Part shown: positions 1 to 11,390 of the stretch, one piece after another
Layout of the letters: each line of letters starts with the position of its first letter
How positions within the stretch are numbered: the first letter of the stretch is position 1
Source: Phlebopus portentosus
Lineage: Eukaryota > Basidiomycota > Agaricomycetes > Boletales > Boletinellaceae
Assembly: GCA_037892935.1 (NCBI GenBank)
Contig: JAYXKI010000007.1
Span: 186,001 to 250,000 of the forward strand
Direction: 5' to 3'
Length of the DNA stretch: 64,000 nucleotides
Program-made: the position numbers and the translations under genes
The notes under the pieces: generated by a model
Database searches by the model: none
The model's input: only the letters and a program-made list of their open reading frames with translations
What the model was told of the DNA's origin: nothing

Positions 1-904
1 AGAATTCGAAACGTTGGAGATTCTTGTGAAGTTGTAGGAATGAGAAATGTGTTCTCGTAAGTTTTTGCATATCTGCCTTCCGTTGGCTTGTGCAGTAAGC
101 AGCAATCGTCCCCAGCTTAAAATCCTTGAGTCTAGGAAGAGTATCCCTGGCGCATGGTAAGAATTCCAGGGAAACAACATCAAGGAGAGTGAACGACTCG
201 AGCGCAGTCGATTTCTGAAGGAATTCGCTGAAGCCCAGCATACCAGATGTGCCGCAGATAACTAGATGGACAATATGATAAGGGAGTCGCGAAAACAATC
301 CCGTGGTTTCTGGCGTATCTGCGAGCAAACATGATCCGTATATCGCCAGCTCCCTGAGAGATGTACAGTTTCGAGGAAAGCATTACCTACGAAGCTAGGT
401 GTAGATGAATGAATACAGGATCATCGGCACTCCCTGGAAAACAATTCGTAAGGACTCTAAAGATACACATGAAATGGCAATTGTGGCAGCAACGTCTTCT
501 CCAAAGTTGCAACCCGTCCATGAAACCCTACAAAGTCCAACAAATTGCCGTAAAGCACGTAAAAGAAGCCCATTTCAAACCGTGAGTGATGGAAGGTAAC
601 AAAGGTGATGACACACACGTCTCTCCTTTTCCTTGAAGACAGAGCCGCATACGACTTCCAGGCCTTGGAGTAGGTTATTCAGACTACACTGTCCGATAAC
701 CAAATTCCTGGACTTGGCCAATTGTCGAAGAATTGGAATCGTATTCTTCGCGAGTTCAGCATGCCTGTGTTCATTGGTATCCTTGTGTTCATTATATCCA
801 ATTCGAACGTGAAGGTCGGAAAAGAGCTTAGGAACTGAGACTGAGCGCGTGGAGTGAGATGTGCTTGAAAATGTTATGAGGTCAATTTTGTGAAGGAAAG
901 ACAT
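1..904 (-). CDS. LRR (F-box-type) protein, 3' part cut by window edge, possibly decayed
   Basis: Read on the minus strand from about 904 down to 1. Three open stretches in different frames look like one protein: about 904-575, about 560-430, and about 350-1, which runs off the window. The last one shows the spaced leucine pattern of fungal LRR/F-box proteins, for example LRELAIYG, LESFTLLDVVSLEFLP and LPRLKDFKLG. The stretches could be joined by introns of about 75-90 nt with GT and AG ends, but I could not fix exact borders and no F-box is visible upstream. The gene may therefore be broken. In mushrooms such proteins are usually lineage-specific putative SCF adaptors. A better preserved relative lies at 33070-34579. 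The LRR reading is inference from leucine spacing only. Confidence 0.4.
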
Positions 905-2035
905 GATCCTGTGCCAGAGTTCAATCGGTAATTGGTGGCAAATCGAGAGCTCCTGTAGAGGTTTTTGGTTTCTCCCTGGACGAGCTAGTGTTGGGACAAG
1001 AAACGATTTTCAAAATCTCGAAAAGCATCCTTGTAGCGTCAACAATCGAGAAAGATCTGCCCGTGATGATGGACAATCCGAACCGTGACGCGACACGCGA
1101 TACGCCACGATTGAACCAGGATGCCGAAAATGGTAAGCTTATAAGGTGAGATAAGCTAAACAAACGCTTCACCGCCATCTTATCTGGTACCTGCATCCTT
1201 GAACATGGTCATGCACAGTTCCATTGACAAGAGACAGGAATGGTGGCGCGTAGCCTATGGGCATCCGGTGTGGTATGCAGGAAGCACTATAGCTACCGCC
1301 GAATTCTAGCGTAACTGCGAAGTAGGAATACGGGTCTGCGTTACTGACGGACGATGTGAACGAGTTACGGCTTCCTGTGCGTGCTGAGGTGATAATTCTG
1401 TACTCGGTTGTTATTTCTTCGCTCGGGCTCACTTTCTCGTGTAGGCTTAGGCTTACACCCAGACTCTTCACTGCGACGTCGAACCCTTCTTATCAACCGT
1501 GCAGTATACTCGCATCACAGTTTTCGTAGGCACGATAAAGCAGGCCTGCTGTGCTAGCTCACGCAGCATATAACATCTCTCCCTTCTTTGTTGCAAAGTC
1601 CTTCGGCCATTTTATGCCATGAAATTTTGGCAACAGTAGCAGAAGCAGGGCCATCGGCTCACTGACAATAGCGTTGCGCAGTGAACGGAGTATCGTTGTC
1701 TAGGGTTGGCCCGTTGCTCGTCAATTTTCCCTATGTATGGATCTCTGCAGTTGCAGATGAATCTGTTCGTACCAGTCCGCCGTCTGGCCCAGCTCCCAAC
1801 CCCGAGGGGGAGTGCAATGGTATCAGAGTCTAACGACTTGCCATGACGACCATGAAGCTGAGACTCAGTGCGAGTGCTGCGAATTCCGTGCTTAGGTCCC
1901 GCCGCAAAGGGATACTTGCGGGCGATACCAGATATAAATATGAGCAAGAACGAGCGCATACTGCGTCGGATTCGGAGTAGCCTCCGGAAGTCAATAACGC
2001 TCTGCTCTTGCTTGCGATTCTAACTAAGCACTAGT
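905..2035. other. No identified gene; one unassigned open stretch
   Basis: The minus-strand stretch 1471-1169 is open for 100 codons with protein-like composition (SPSEEITTEYRIITSARTG near its start) and could be an upstream exon of the LRR gene or a separate remnant. I recognise no family. The rest, including 1612-1959 on the minus strand, shows nothing I can support. The part from about 1980 to 2035 is the 5' flank of the DUF6699 gene. Confidence 0.3.
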
Positions 2036-3875
2036 ATGGATCGCATGTCTTCAGTGCTGTCGTCGGCGTCATCGCACCGCACTCGTGCAAGTTCGTATGC
2101 TCCTAGCGTCAACAGTGGTGTGAACAGCGCTACAAGGCGCGGCCTCAGGAGCGGTGACGGAAGCGTCTTCAGCAGCCGAAGCAGCGTTACGTCCAGCAGC
2201 AGCTTCAGTAGCAGTAACAGCATCAGCAGCTCAAGAAGCGATAGGACTGTTGTTGTTCCGCGTGCACCAGCCCCGTCCTTGGCGTCGTCATTTCTGTCTT
2301 CATCGAACGTTAGTCGTAGCGGTTCGCGTGCCCCAAGCAACGGAGCCGTCGTAGTCGCCCCGTGCACGTCGTTCCATCGCAGCTACACAGGCTCGCATGT
2401 GTCGGGGAATAGTTCGCCGGTGATCCCTCGCCTGCCCTCGGTCTCGTCAATACCTTCCTCTCGTAGCTATGCAGGTTCACATGTGTCGAGGCATCCCACT
2501 ACAATGATTCATCCTTGTCCGCCTTCGGTTTCATCGATACCATCTCGTCACTCTCATTCACGCTCGCATGTGTCGAGGAATTTTGCTCCGGTGATCCCCC
2601 TCGCCCGCCTTCGGCTTCATCGATGCCACCCTATGGCAGCTATGCCTCCGTGTCTGAAGGTAATACTCCAGTGATCCCGTCGCCCCCGTCTTTCTATTCT
2701 AGCTATGCGTATGGACCTCCGGTCATTCCGCCTCGTCCGTCTTCGATCTCTCCGCCCCCTTCGTATCGCACTTATGCGGATGAAACCCCGTTTATCCCTC
2801 CACGTCCGCCATCGGCATCGTTTCCTGGTTACGTAGGCTATTATATACCTCAATGGTGTCCTCCCGCGCTGTGGCCTACCTATGCTGACGATACAGAAGA
2901 CTACTCTGACTCATATGACAGCGATGGGGAAAGTCCGGAACGGTTTATCGGGACGTTCCAGGACTTTGATATAAACACTTCTGGACCCTTCCCGGAACCA
3001 GCGCCTTCTGACATTGTGGATGAATGGATGTCCGCTTATAGACGAAGCTTCGAAGTGCCGCCGTCGATCGATTCCTCTGCGAGAACGCATTCATCTAGAA
3101 GGCCGGAGAGCCGTTATTCGTCTACCTATTATGGCTCTCAGAGTCGTAGTGGACGCTCTTCTAGACGTACGCGGGGACTTGGATCATCAAGTTCTTTATA
3201 TTCAAGCTCTCGTACGCCATACGTAACTAACCATATAGATTCCTGTCACTAATTTTACTAAACATAGGGGTTTCCACATCTACTATTCCCTCGAGAGCTA
3301 GTCACACAGCGACCGACCCGTTCGTTCATAAGGTGCTCTTTTTCTGGCCTGACCGTCGTACTCCTAAACTTCACTGGGACCTGTCACGGTCACTTCCGCC
3401 TCTGTACAAGAGACGAGACCTTACTGCTGAAGAGCTGTCTACCTCGGCCTTCACGCCACCGCTTTCAAGTGTGCGAATCATACTTGATCCGCATGCGGAT
3501 TGGAAATTTGACGTATCGGTTGCGACGGGCGAGAACTTCACAGTGTCGAGCTTCCTTCGGAGCGTCGCCAGCCTCATGCGTGAGCCTGGTAAGGTCCCGC
3601 ATGTCTTCTGGGCGCGTGCCAGTTCGAGTAAGAAGGAGGCCATCGTTAAGGCTATGTTAAAACGCGCCGGTCGTTCTCTTCGTGTTCAGTCACCAGACGC
3701 TCCTCCGATGTCACGCGTCCAGACACTCGAGGAAGAGGTCCTGAAGGGAGCGAGGAATGGGTCTACAAACTTGCTTGTTATTGATCTGTTGTGTAAGGAC
3801 GTGATGTTTGCCGGATTAGAGTTGTACAAGAGTCCTGATGAGTGGGTGTTACATACAATTAAGCGCCATACGTAG
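2036..3875 (+). CDS. DUF6699 protein with Ser/Pro-rich repeat N-terminus; apparent 1-nt frame break
   Basis: Starts at the ATG at 2036. The N-terminal half is Ser-rich (runs of SSS), then carries degenerate repeats of the type VIPPRPPS...SYAGSHVSR. The C-terminal exon (3268-3875) holds a DUF6699-like domain with PKLHWDLSRSLPPLY, then a block with FTVSSFLRSVASL, and ends with LLVIDLLCKDVMFAGLEL and DEWVLHTI. DUF6699 has no known biochemical function. An intron at 3212-3267 (GTACGC ... TACTAAACATAG, with a good branch site) restores frame between the two halves. A second frame change near 2593-2603 is not explained by an obvious intron: the repeat continues in the +1 frame after ATCCCCCTCGCC, as if one C were missing. 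A 50-nt intron at 2528-2577 would also restore frame but would remove a recognisable repeat unit. Two further DUF6699 genes lie at 48630-49628 and 55679-56743. Confidence 0.7.
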
Positions 3876-4901
3876 ACGAACATATACATATGGTATGTTT
3901 CCTTTTCATTGCGTTGCGTGGAGATTGCTGATATTTCAAAGAAAGAATGCACTTGAATCTTGGGTATTGCGGGATTTGATATGTACACTTCTGTTCCTGG
4001 ACTTTAGTAGTGTTTGATAATTGATGTTGATTGTTCATTGAATTACTGTTTGTGATCTCTAGTATCCTGATCGTTCCCGCCTGCATAGGTAAATCAAAGG
4101 ACGTTCTCAGGTGTGCATTGGTGAGTGTGATACCATCACTCAAGGATAGGCACCATTTGACCTCGTCATCTCGGACAGGCGACAATTAATTCATTTTTTT
4201 GACCGTTTCCCCGGGACTCATTCTCAAACGTTTGCTTTCCGTAAGCGTTTGATTGGTCACATTGGCTGCGAGTGTGTTGCGAGCCATTTGTTTACAATCC
4301 ACATTTCATTTATCCTGAAACGTTCAATGTACATCGACCGTTGACGACCTCCGTTGAAGCGGCGAACTACATTATAGGCCACATTGTTCGGGTACTCAAC
4401 ATGCCAGTCCACTTTTCGCGCGCTGAGGAAGAGGAGGAGGCATTGGGGCATACCACCGGATCTGAGCGTCCATGAAAATAACTCATTCTTGGAGAAAAAA
4501 CTACCTGAGGAGCTTGTTCTTTCGTTTTATCCTTTTCAAGTTCTTCAACACGCAAACACGTAGCATCTTCTGAGGTACGTCAATGCCTAATCCTGGTAGT
4601 AGAAAACAGCTCGTGAAACTTGACCAAACCGTACAATATATTTCGTATGTATGTATCATAAAGAATTCATGTCGACGCAATACAAAAGACTCAAGGGAAG
4701 GAAATGATAAGCACTTCGTGAGAATTATGCCAGAAGACGATCGTATAAGAAATGCTGAGAAGTTGTTGCTGGAAAGAGTGTGGAATTAGAGCTTCGGAAA
4801 CATAAGCAAGATGACCTGTGGACGTAAAGGCTGCAATTTTAGGAGAACAAGCAGAAAAATGACAGAGAAAAAGCAAAGCTAGTGGCGATACGATCGATGA
4901 G
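3876..4901. other. Intergenic, convergent 3' ends
   Basis: Lies between the stop of the DUF6699 gene (+) and the stop of Lunapark (-). Only short, compositionally random open frames are present. I see no gene, repeat or RNA in it. Confidence 0.5.
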
Positions 4902-6378
4902 TTAGTCGTCATCAACCACAATCAACCTTCGTCGTCGATGAGGACCTTCCACGTCTTCCACTTGCGGCTCTGGCTCGCTTTCCTCTTCATCATCGGGAAG
5001 CGGGATGTTCTGAGCGAGCGGTGAGCGGCGTCTGCGCGGCCGTTGTCCTTGCTCCTCCTCCTCATCTGTGAGGGTAGTAACATCTGGGGCAGGCATCGAG
5101 CGCCTTCGGTCATAGCTTGACTCCTCGGCTCGGAGTGATGGGCCTGTGCCGGATATCGGCGCAGACATACGTAGACCAGGACGACGTTGGGCCTGTGGTT
5201 GAGTCTGGGCTGACGTAGGCGAGCGCGATCCTGCGTGCGCAGCTTTAAGCGCACGCATAGATGGATTGAAAGCGCCGCATTTCGGGCAGACGAATTCTAG
5301 AATGCATCAGAAGTATCCGAAACATCACATATACAACGAAACAATGTGAAAGAGAACGTACGAGTATCTTCCCATAATTCTTCCTTCACAAGTCCATTAT
5401 GCGCGAAGCATTTCTGGCAGATAAGGGCATAGCGGTTCTTTGCGCCATCTGCACCAAGTTCGTCATCGCCTAGAAGCGCGTCCGCCAGTCTGTCGAACCA
5501 TTGCTTCTTAGGTGGCACAAGAGCCGCCTGAGGTGCTACAGTAGATAATAGTATGCATCAGCCTTCCTGTGCTCCTATCACAGGGTGAGAAGCGGTAAGA
5601 AGCGCTTACTCTGTTGGTCTGGAACGGGCATATTTGAGGGTTGTCCCCTATTCGACTGCGGATAACCATTTGGTTGTCCCAGGGGCCCTCGCTGAGGCGT
5701 TGTAGGTTGCTGCTGTACGCCTCGCTGTGCCTGATTAGGAGGCGCGTCAGGACGCGGCCGAGCAGGGGAGCCTGCGAAGCCGGATGGAGGATCATATCGC
5801 TCGATGAGGTGCTTTGTCGAATAATAGTTGGTCTTCTTTTTAATTTCTTCAACCTTAGTTCGCTGCTGAGACAGTAGCTCTTTGAGCGTTTTCTCTATAT
5901 ACGCAGAGAAGATGCATATAAGTTTGGAGAACGTAAAGATGGACATATGTATAACGTGGGGCACGCACCTTCGGCATTTTCTATCCTCGCATACCACATT
6001 TGCGAAATGCGACGCGAAAACTGAGCTCTGATCAATGTAGCATGTCAAGTGACCATTCATGTAGCAAACGATTTCGTCACGTACATGATGGGTCCAATGA
6101 ATATCGGGAAAGCCTTCAGTGGTCTCCAACCCACATACCATGAGGCGACGTAAGCAGCCCAGATTGTGAGAGCGTATATAGTAATCCACAGAGTAGTACG
6201 GCGTTCGCGTAATTTGATTTCTGATAATCGAGCCTGTCTCTTTTGAATGTCAAGAGCGAGTGACTCAAGGACCTGCTCGTAATCCTCTGGTTCTTTCTGC
6301 GAATGAAATGTTCGCTAACGTGGCTTCCAAGTTGAACAGTGCATTTCTTACCTTTTTGAACCAGTCAAAGATGGACAT
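4902..6378 (-). CDS. LNP1: Lunapark-family ER three-way-junction protein
   Basis: Lunapark stabilises three-way junctions of the tubular endoplasmic reticulum. The start is the ATG at 6378, giving MSIFDWFKK in a 27-nt first exon. Exon 2 (from 6296) encodes KEPEDYEQVLESLALDIQKR, a short coiled coil, then a membrane segment (TIYALTIWAAYVASWYVGW) and a second hydrophobic stretch (FPIFIGPI). Later exons give WYARIENAE, then the family hallmark KVEEIKKKTNYYSTKHLIER, a Pro/Gln-rich linker, and the C-terminal zinc ribbon: ICQKCFAHNGLV, split by the intron 5361-5297, then FVCPKCGAFNPSMRALKAA. The protein ends in an acidic/Arg-rich tail (RRRRLIVVDDD). All introns have GT/AG ends and the reading frame is intact. 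It is divergently transcribed from the gene at 6647, with 268 bp between the start codons. Confidence 0.9.
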
Positions 6379-6512
6379 GATTTTATATTAGAAAGAACAA
6401 GATAAGATGGTGGAATGAGAGGAAGAGATGCTGGGAAGTGCGTTATTGAATTTAAGGAGAGATGAGTTGTTCACAAAGCGTTCCGGTTGGCGGCACCGAT
6501 CGACGCGTGACT

Positions 6513-6524
6513 CACGTGCACGTG
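6513..6524. promoter_or_regulatory. Tandem palindromic E-box in a divergent promoter
   Basis: The 268-bp region 6379-6646 between the Lunapark and TIM-barrel gene start codons contains CACGTGCACGTG, two abutting CACGTG palindromes, followed by a looser CACATG about 12 bp on. CACGTG is the core site of bHLH factors such as Pho4 and Cbf1. Binding here is inferred from the motif only. Confidence 0.4.
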
Positions 6525-6646
6525 CACTATCATATCACATGATTCGCGTCATCACTTTCTTCCACTGCGACCCCAAAAGATGATGCTCGATTTGACGTTG
6601 CGAAACAACATGGATAATATCAATTTCTCTCCCTTATACTACCACC

Positions 6647-8088
6647 ATGGACTTCAGCATAGAGTCATTGCGGAAAATACAGACTGCATATGCCACGGCT
6701 TCTGCGGGGATGCATCCGTCTCATACTCTTCCCGCCAAACTCAAGGCTGTCGCGGAAGCTGGCTTCAAATGGACGGAAATCGCATTCCCTGACCTCGAGA
6801 AGTATGCATCTTCCAAATTTGAAGGATATAGAAAAATAGATATCTCAGGCGTTGGAGATGTTGACAAGCTCCTGGAGTCAGCGAAGGATATCTACTTACT
6901 CTGTAGGCAGTTAGGTCTGTGTGTACTGACTGTAATGCCGTACGTTCACCGTCTTGTTCTCATAATACGGAATGCCGTCTAAGTGCTTATCCAAAATTTA
7001 TAGCTTCTCTCAATTTGAGGGCTATGACGATGCTACGAAGATCGAGCAAGGCTTGAAGCGCGCGAGAACTTGGTTTAAAGTGCTAAAGGTATTGGCACTC
7101 ATTAGATAAGTAACCAATGGATCTCAGACTCATCTTCTTCAGGCCCTTAGTTGTCAAATGCTACAAGTTGGATCATCCAATAACCCTTCAATTAACAACA
7201 GTTTCGATCTTATGTCAAAGAATCTGCAAAATTTGGCTGATGAAGCCGCTGCTCAAGAACCGCCTATCCGTATGTGAGTTGTGCATCAACGTTGTTAAAT
7301 ATGATACGACTTGATTGTGTATCCGCTTCCAGCGCGTATGAAATGTGGTGCTGGGCGACGCATGTGTAAGTGCTTAGATATGACCTATTATTGCGAAGCA
7401 CAAGCCAAAGTTTGTTTCAAGGAACACTTGGGAACATACGTTCGACATCTGTCGGCACGTCAACCGCCCTAACTTTGGCCTCTGTCTTGATACTTTTCAG
7501 ATATCCGGTATGCGATTCCTACAGTTCATGGACCTTTCGTCCCTAACACATTGTCAGCGATCCTTCTGGCCCGACAGATTTGCCTTCCAGGTGCTCTGAC
7601 ACCATCCAACGTGCCACTTCCTCCATCTTCGTTTTCTGAATCTCTTGTGGAACTCACACGCACGTTTGCTCCATATACCGATCGCATATTTTACCTGCAA
7701 ATCAGTGACGGCTCTCGTATTGAACCTCACGCGCTTGCAGCAGAAGCGAATGAGCAAGGCATACATCCCTTATACGCTTATTCCAATGCATATCGCCCTC
7801 TTCCATTCCAGAAAGTCTCTCATCCCGGATTCCTTCCCGTCTTGGACGTCATTCGCGCCGTTCTCGCAACTGGCTGGCGCGGTCCGTGGTCTTATGAAGT
7901 ACGTTTAAGCTCTTTGTTTTCCACCATCACTGGTGTGCGGTTTGCTTACTGTGCCTGCTAACACCATACAGGTCTTCTACGCCGATGATCAAAAGCAGGA
8001 TGATCCCGAGGTTCCGAGTCGTTGGACTCGCGAAGCTATGTCTAGTCACGCTCGTATTCTTGCGGAGTTGGATGTGAGTCAAAAGTAG
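6647..8088 (+). CDS. Xylose-isomerase-like TIM-barrel enzyme (3-dehydroshikimate dehydratase-like)
   Basis: Exons 6647-6939, 7004-7088, 7143-7273, 7333-7365, 7422-7507, 7558-7898 and 7972-8088 join in frame to a 361-residue protein, the usual size for this family. It belongs to the AP-endonuclease-2/xylose-isomerase-like TIM barrels, which include fungal 3-dehydroshikimate dehydratase of quinate/shikimate degradation (3-dehydroshikimate to protocatechuate) and hydroxypyruvate isomerases. Motifs carrying likely divalent-metal ligands are in order: FKWTEIAFPDLE near residue 45, AYEMWCW, GLCLDTFQ, FYLQISDG and WSYEVFYADD. The ATG at 6647 is chosen because it opens MDFSIESLRKIQTAYATAS, a plausible barrel start. 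An upstream frame at 6580 has no family features. Quinate use versus a generic sugar isomerase cannot be decided here. No other quinate-pathway gene is visible nearby. Confidence 0.8.
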
Positions 8089-8759
8089 ATGGTCATCAGA
8101 AGTATTCTTGAAGCATCACTTGTGCTGGGTCCGGTGAGTACTTTAATGTCTTTAGGGCGTTGATTTGTTGTACGAGCGCTGATTAAATAGTAAAAAGTGC
8201 TAAAACTAGACACCTTCGTACAATGACACTGTTTCTTATGTCGTCTGTACATTTCGAGCAGAATCGATTGCTGATTTGTGTAAATGCATCTAGCCGACAG
8301 CTCATCTTTTCCTTTTCGCGAGTAGACACCACGGGCAAATGGCAACAATGCTAGAGAACGACAGCATACGGCTTCGTCTTCCTGATAGTTCTCCGACGTC
8401 GATCTCGGCTTGCACACCTCCCCAAGCGTGCTCTATGGAGAGCGAATCAGTGGACGATCATACTCAATCAATTACTTTGACACCATTTATACGAAGATCG
8501 CCAATGAACTGGATGTGCTCTCGAGTGGGTCAGAGTACGATTTGATCAGCTTCAAGGCGGATTCCATTTATTTCCCCTAGCCCTTTGGGAGCGGGATGTC
8601 TTGTATATAACAAAGGATTCATGCGACAAAGGTTGATTTACTACCTCTCTCTCGAACCTACTTCATCCACTCCACAGACGACTGGACTCTCAGGTATCTT
8701 GGGCTTGACAATAGATGCTGAGCAGTATCTGTCAGAAGTCGTCGTTACGTAAAGCCTTG
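8089..8759. other. Intergenic or remnant 5' part of the following pseudogene
   Basis: A 68-codon open stretch at 8339-8545 has no recognisable domain. It may be the decayed N-terminus of the Old Yellow Enzyme relic that follows, but I could not align it to that family. Confidence 0.3.
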
Positions 8760-9650
8760 CAAAAAAGACGGTCTTACCTTTCTCAAAGTGCATCTTGCCA
8801 TCGCTATTCCTAAGAGCGCCCATGACCGAAGAATGGAGAAAGGATGGACTTGGGTTGCGCAGCAGTACGCATCCCTTCAGGTTTCTTTCGTTCAAGCACG
8901 CCAACCGTAGTGCTTTTCTCGGCAGAGGGGAACGTGATGGTTCCCTCGAAAGATATTCAAGCGCCAGGCGACGTAATCATCTGATAAAAATTCGAATCTG
9001 CTGAACGTGTTACGGCGTTCACCCGTATGACGGAAGCAGCGAAGCGGCTTGATTCAATGCAACTCAACCACCCGGGGAGACAAATCGCAAGTTATGTCAA
9101 TCCTCAGACTGTCTCTGCAAGTGATATGCTGTATTCGGTCGAACTCTTACGAAGCTGAGCCATTGATCAAGGGCATCATTGATCAGGTACGTTTCTTTTC
9201 TCCTTTCACCTGCCGTACTCTAGTTATTGACCAATAGATACTTGCATCCGCTTACGTCGCAGAAAATTTGCTCGCAGCAGAACGGGGTTGACAGAGTGCA
9301 ACTGCACTTCGCGCACGGATATCTCCTTACTCGTTCCCTTCAGGCACCACGAATCTGCGAACCGATGAATACGGCGGGTTCCTCCAAGCTCGTGCACATA
9401 AATCCATCGCATCATTGAAGAATCGAGCTGTCTGCAGGAAGTGAGCACAATTGTTGTTAGCGGGCGTTTCCGCACGAGCGAAGACATGGTGCGCGCTGTT
9501 CGTTCACGGTCTACTGACCTCATCGGAATCGGACGACCTGCCCGCGAAGAGCCCTATTCCCCAGCGTTGGGGAAGATAACCAGCGCCCGAAACCCACTCT
9601 TTCCAGAGAACGAAGACGTGCTTTTGATTCTCGCAACAGGGACTTAGGAT
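8760..9650 (+). pseudogene. NADH:flavin oxidoreductase (Old Yellow Enzyme family) pseudogene
   Basis: Family landmarks appear in the right order but in different frames with stops between. APMTEEW lies near 8815-8835 (flavin-site strand). GNVMVPSKDIQAPGDVII lies near 8930-8982 and is followed directly by two stop codons. SMQLNHPGRQ and then VNPQTVSASDM lie at about 9050-9130. VQLHFAHGYLL lies near 9288-9330, and the strand that follows (TNLRTDEYGGF) is one frame over. IVVSGRFRTSEDMVRAV and DLIGIGRPAREEP lie at 9447-9550. The family binds FMN and reduces activated C=C bonds. Short introns cannot reconcile all the breaks, because the HGYLL and RTDEYGG blocks are only a few codons apart. I read this as a dead gene. 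It lies downstream of the TIM-barrel enzyme on the same strand. Confidence 0.75.
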
Positions 9651-9659
9651 GTGGAGAAA

Positions 9660-10544
9660 CACCGTTCAACTCGGCTCTTCCAGACGATGCCGAAAGGTTC
9701 AAAGTAGCGATGGGGATGTATATGCAAAAGGTACAGGAGGTAGCGAAACAGTGTTGTTCTCGCTGGTTTTGGAAATGCCTGGTACTTCTTCTTGGATCTT
9801 GCGCTATTACAGATCTGATGTATAACATCATCCTGAAAGTGCACTGCCTGCTCCTTCACTACATCAGATCGCGCTAAATTTCCGGTTTCCGACCTAACTT
9901 CTTCTGGTATTTTCCAGCAACACTTAAATGCCATTTTGCAAAGTTGAACAGCGACAGAAGGGCGTCAAAGTTCGTCCTATACGATATTGTATCGTAAGTT
10001 CCGATAGGTTACTGTTTCCCCGGGCGGGCGGAGGAAACAATTGGAATGCCCACCTTTCCGATGCGGTGTGACGCAGAAATAGACCTTCATGACCTGCACA
10101 TAAAATCCCCTTCTGACTGGTTGCTCAGTTTTCCCGACTTCGCAAATGACTCCAAGACCTAGGTTAATTGTGAGGTTCAGCTCAACCTCGACGCTTGTTA
10201 GCAAGTATCGGATACGCCTGCCTACTCTTCGCAAGCTCTACATAGACCAGAAAATCAGATCGTATCTTGACAGAATTGCTCTTACGTGAGTATTAGTTCT
10301 TTGTATGTCAGCTGTATTAAGGCTTTTGTCTTTGCTTGTTCTTGAAGTGATCATGACATCACAAAACTTCCCGTTGATGCGATCGTTAATCCCGCAAGGC
10401 ACTGATTTACTGCGTTAGTCAATCTCACACAGACATTTTCCACTAATGCTTCATACCAGGTTTTCTTTGCCAGCCGACTCGAAAGGAACCGGTGCGTATT
10501 TGTCCCCCTACATACGTTCGTATTCATTGCTCAGGTAAAGCACA
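9660..10544. other. No identified gene
   Basis: Contains several short open stretches. One at about 10147-10290 (+) reads MTPRPRLIVRFSSTS and ends at a donor-like CTTACGTGAGT, so it could be an upstream exon of the unassigned gene that follows. I recognise nothing. Confidence 0.3.
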
Positions 10545-11227
10545 GTGAATCATGAGATTCACGAAGCTGCGGGACCCATGTTATTGGAGGAGTGTGAGCA
10601 ATCATTTTTAACGACACTTCCAGCAGGCTTGACCGATCTGACACACATTTCTAAAGGCAAAAGACTGGATGGCTGCAATGTAGGAGATGTCCAAATAACG
10701 GATGCATGCAAACTACATTTGTGAGTAGCGACTGCTTTTCGAATGTCTTTTCTTAGCATGAAATTGACTTCGGGATTATCAGTAAATGTGTAATCCATAC
10801 AGTAGGACCGATATACAAGACTTCCCATGCGACAGAGAAGATGGACCTCTTAGCAGCATGCTATCGCAGAAGTCTGAGATTAGCCGCAGCTCATAAACTC
10901 AGAAAAATCGTGAGCACCAAGACTACATACTCAGACCGTACCAACATTGATTCTTGCCTGCAGGCCTTTCCGTTAATCTCTGTCGGCCAAAAAGAATTTC
11001 TTTTGGACGATGAAATAAGAATTGCACTTGGAACTGTTCGCAGATTTTTTTCAATTCCCGAAAGCGAAGAGGTACGTACATTAGCTATTCACCGCGGATT
11101 TCGTGCTTCGATCAAAGCGACTCTCTTTCGATTGAAGATTGAACTTGTCGTCTTCGTCGTCCACGGGGATGATCAAATGACTGCATTCAAGAAGGTCTCA
11201 GATCTGCTTAGCGAGGCAAACACCTAA
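10545..11227 (+). CDS. Unidentified protein, possibly multi-exon
   Basis: I do not recognise this gene. Two open stretches look protein-like. The first, 10545-10724, includes HEIHEAAGPMLLEECEQ and LTDLTHISKGKRLDG and ends in a donor-like GTGAGTAG. The second, 10841-11227 (128 codons from ATG), includes RRSLRLAAAHKLRKIV, EEVRTLAIHRGFRAS and ELVVFVVHGDD. Each is a weak candidate alone, but together they could be exons of one gene whose first exon lies near 10147-10290. The 3' end converges on the MFS gene, with 163 bp between the stop codons. No signal peptide or membrane segment is evident. Translation is uncertain; the stretch could also be a remnant. Confidence 0.3.
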
Positions 11228-11390
11228 CGCATCCCGGAAACTGTATTTCCAGACGCATCATTCCTTTCTATTTCCTGGATGCTGCGTAGACTAGATACCA
11301 TGGATTATAGCTTTCGTTCAAGAGAATACATTTTCGGCGTTAATGCGTGAAATCCCTATGTCCGTATGGCCTTCTCATAGAAGCAGTTTC

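Noticed and set aside
1612..1959. 115-codon minus-strand open frame
   Set aside because: Random-looking composition rich in Cys/Arg; no splice or domain support.
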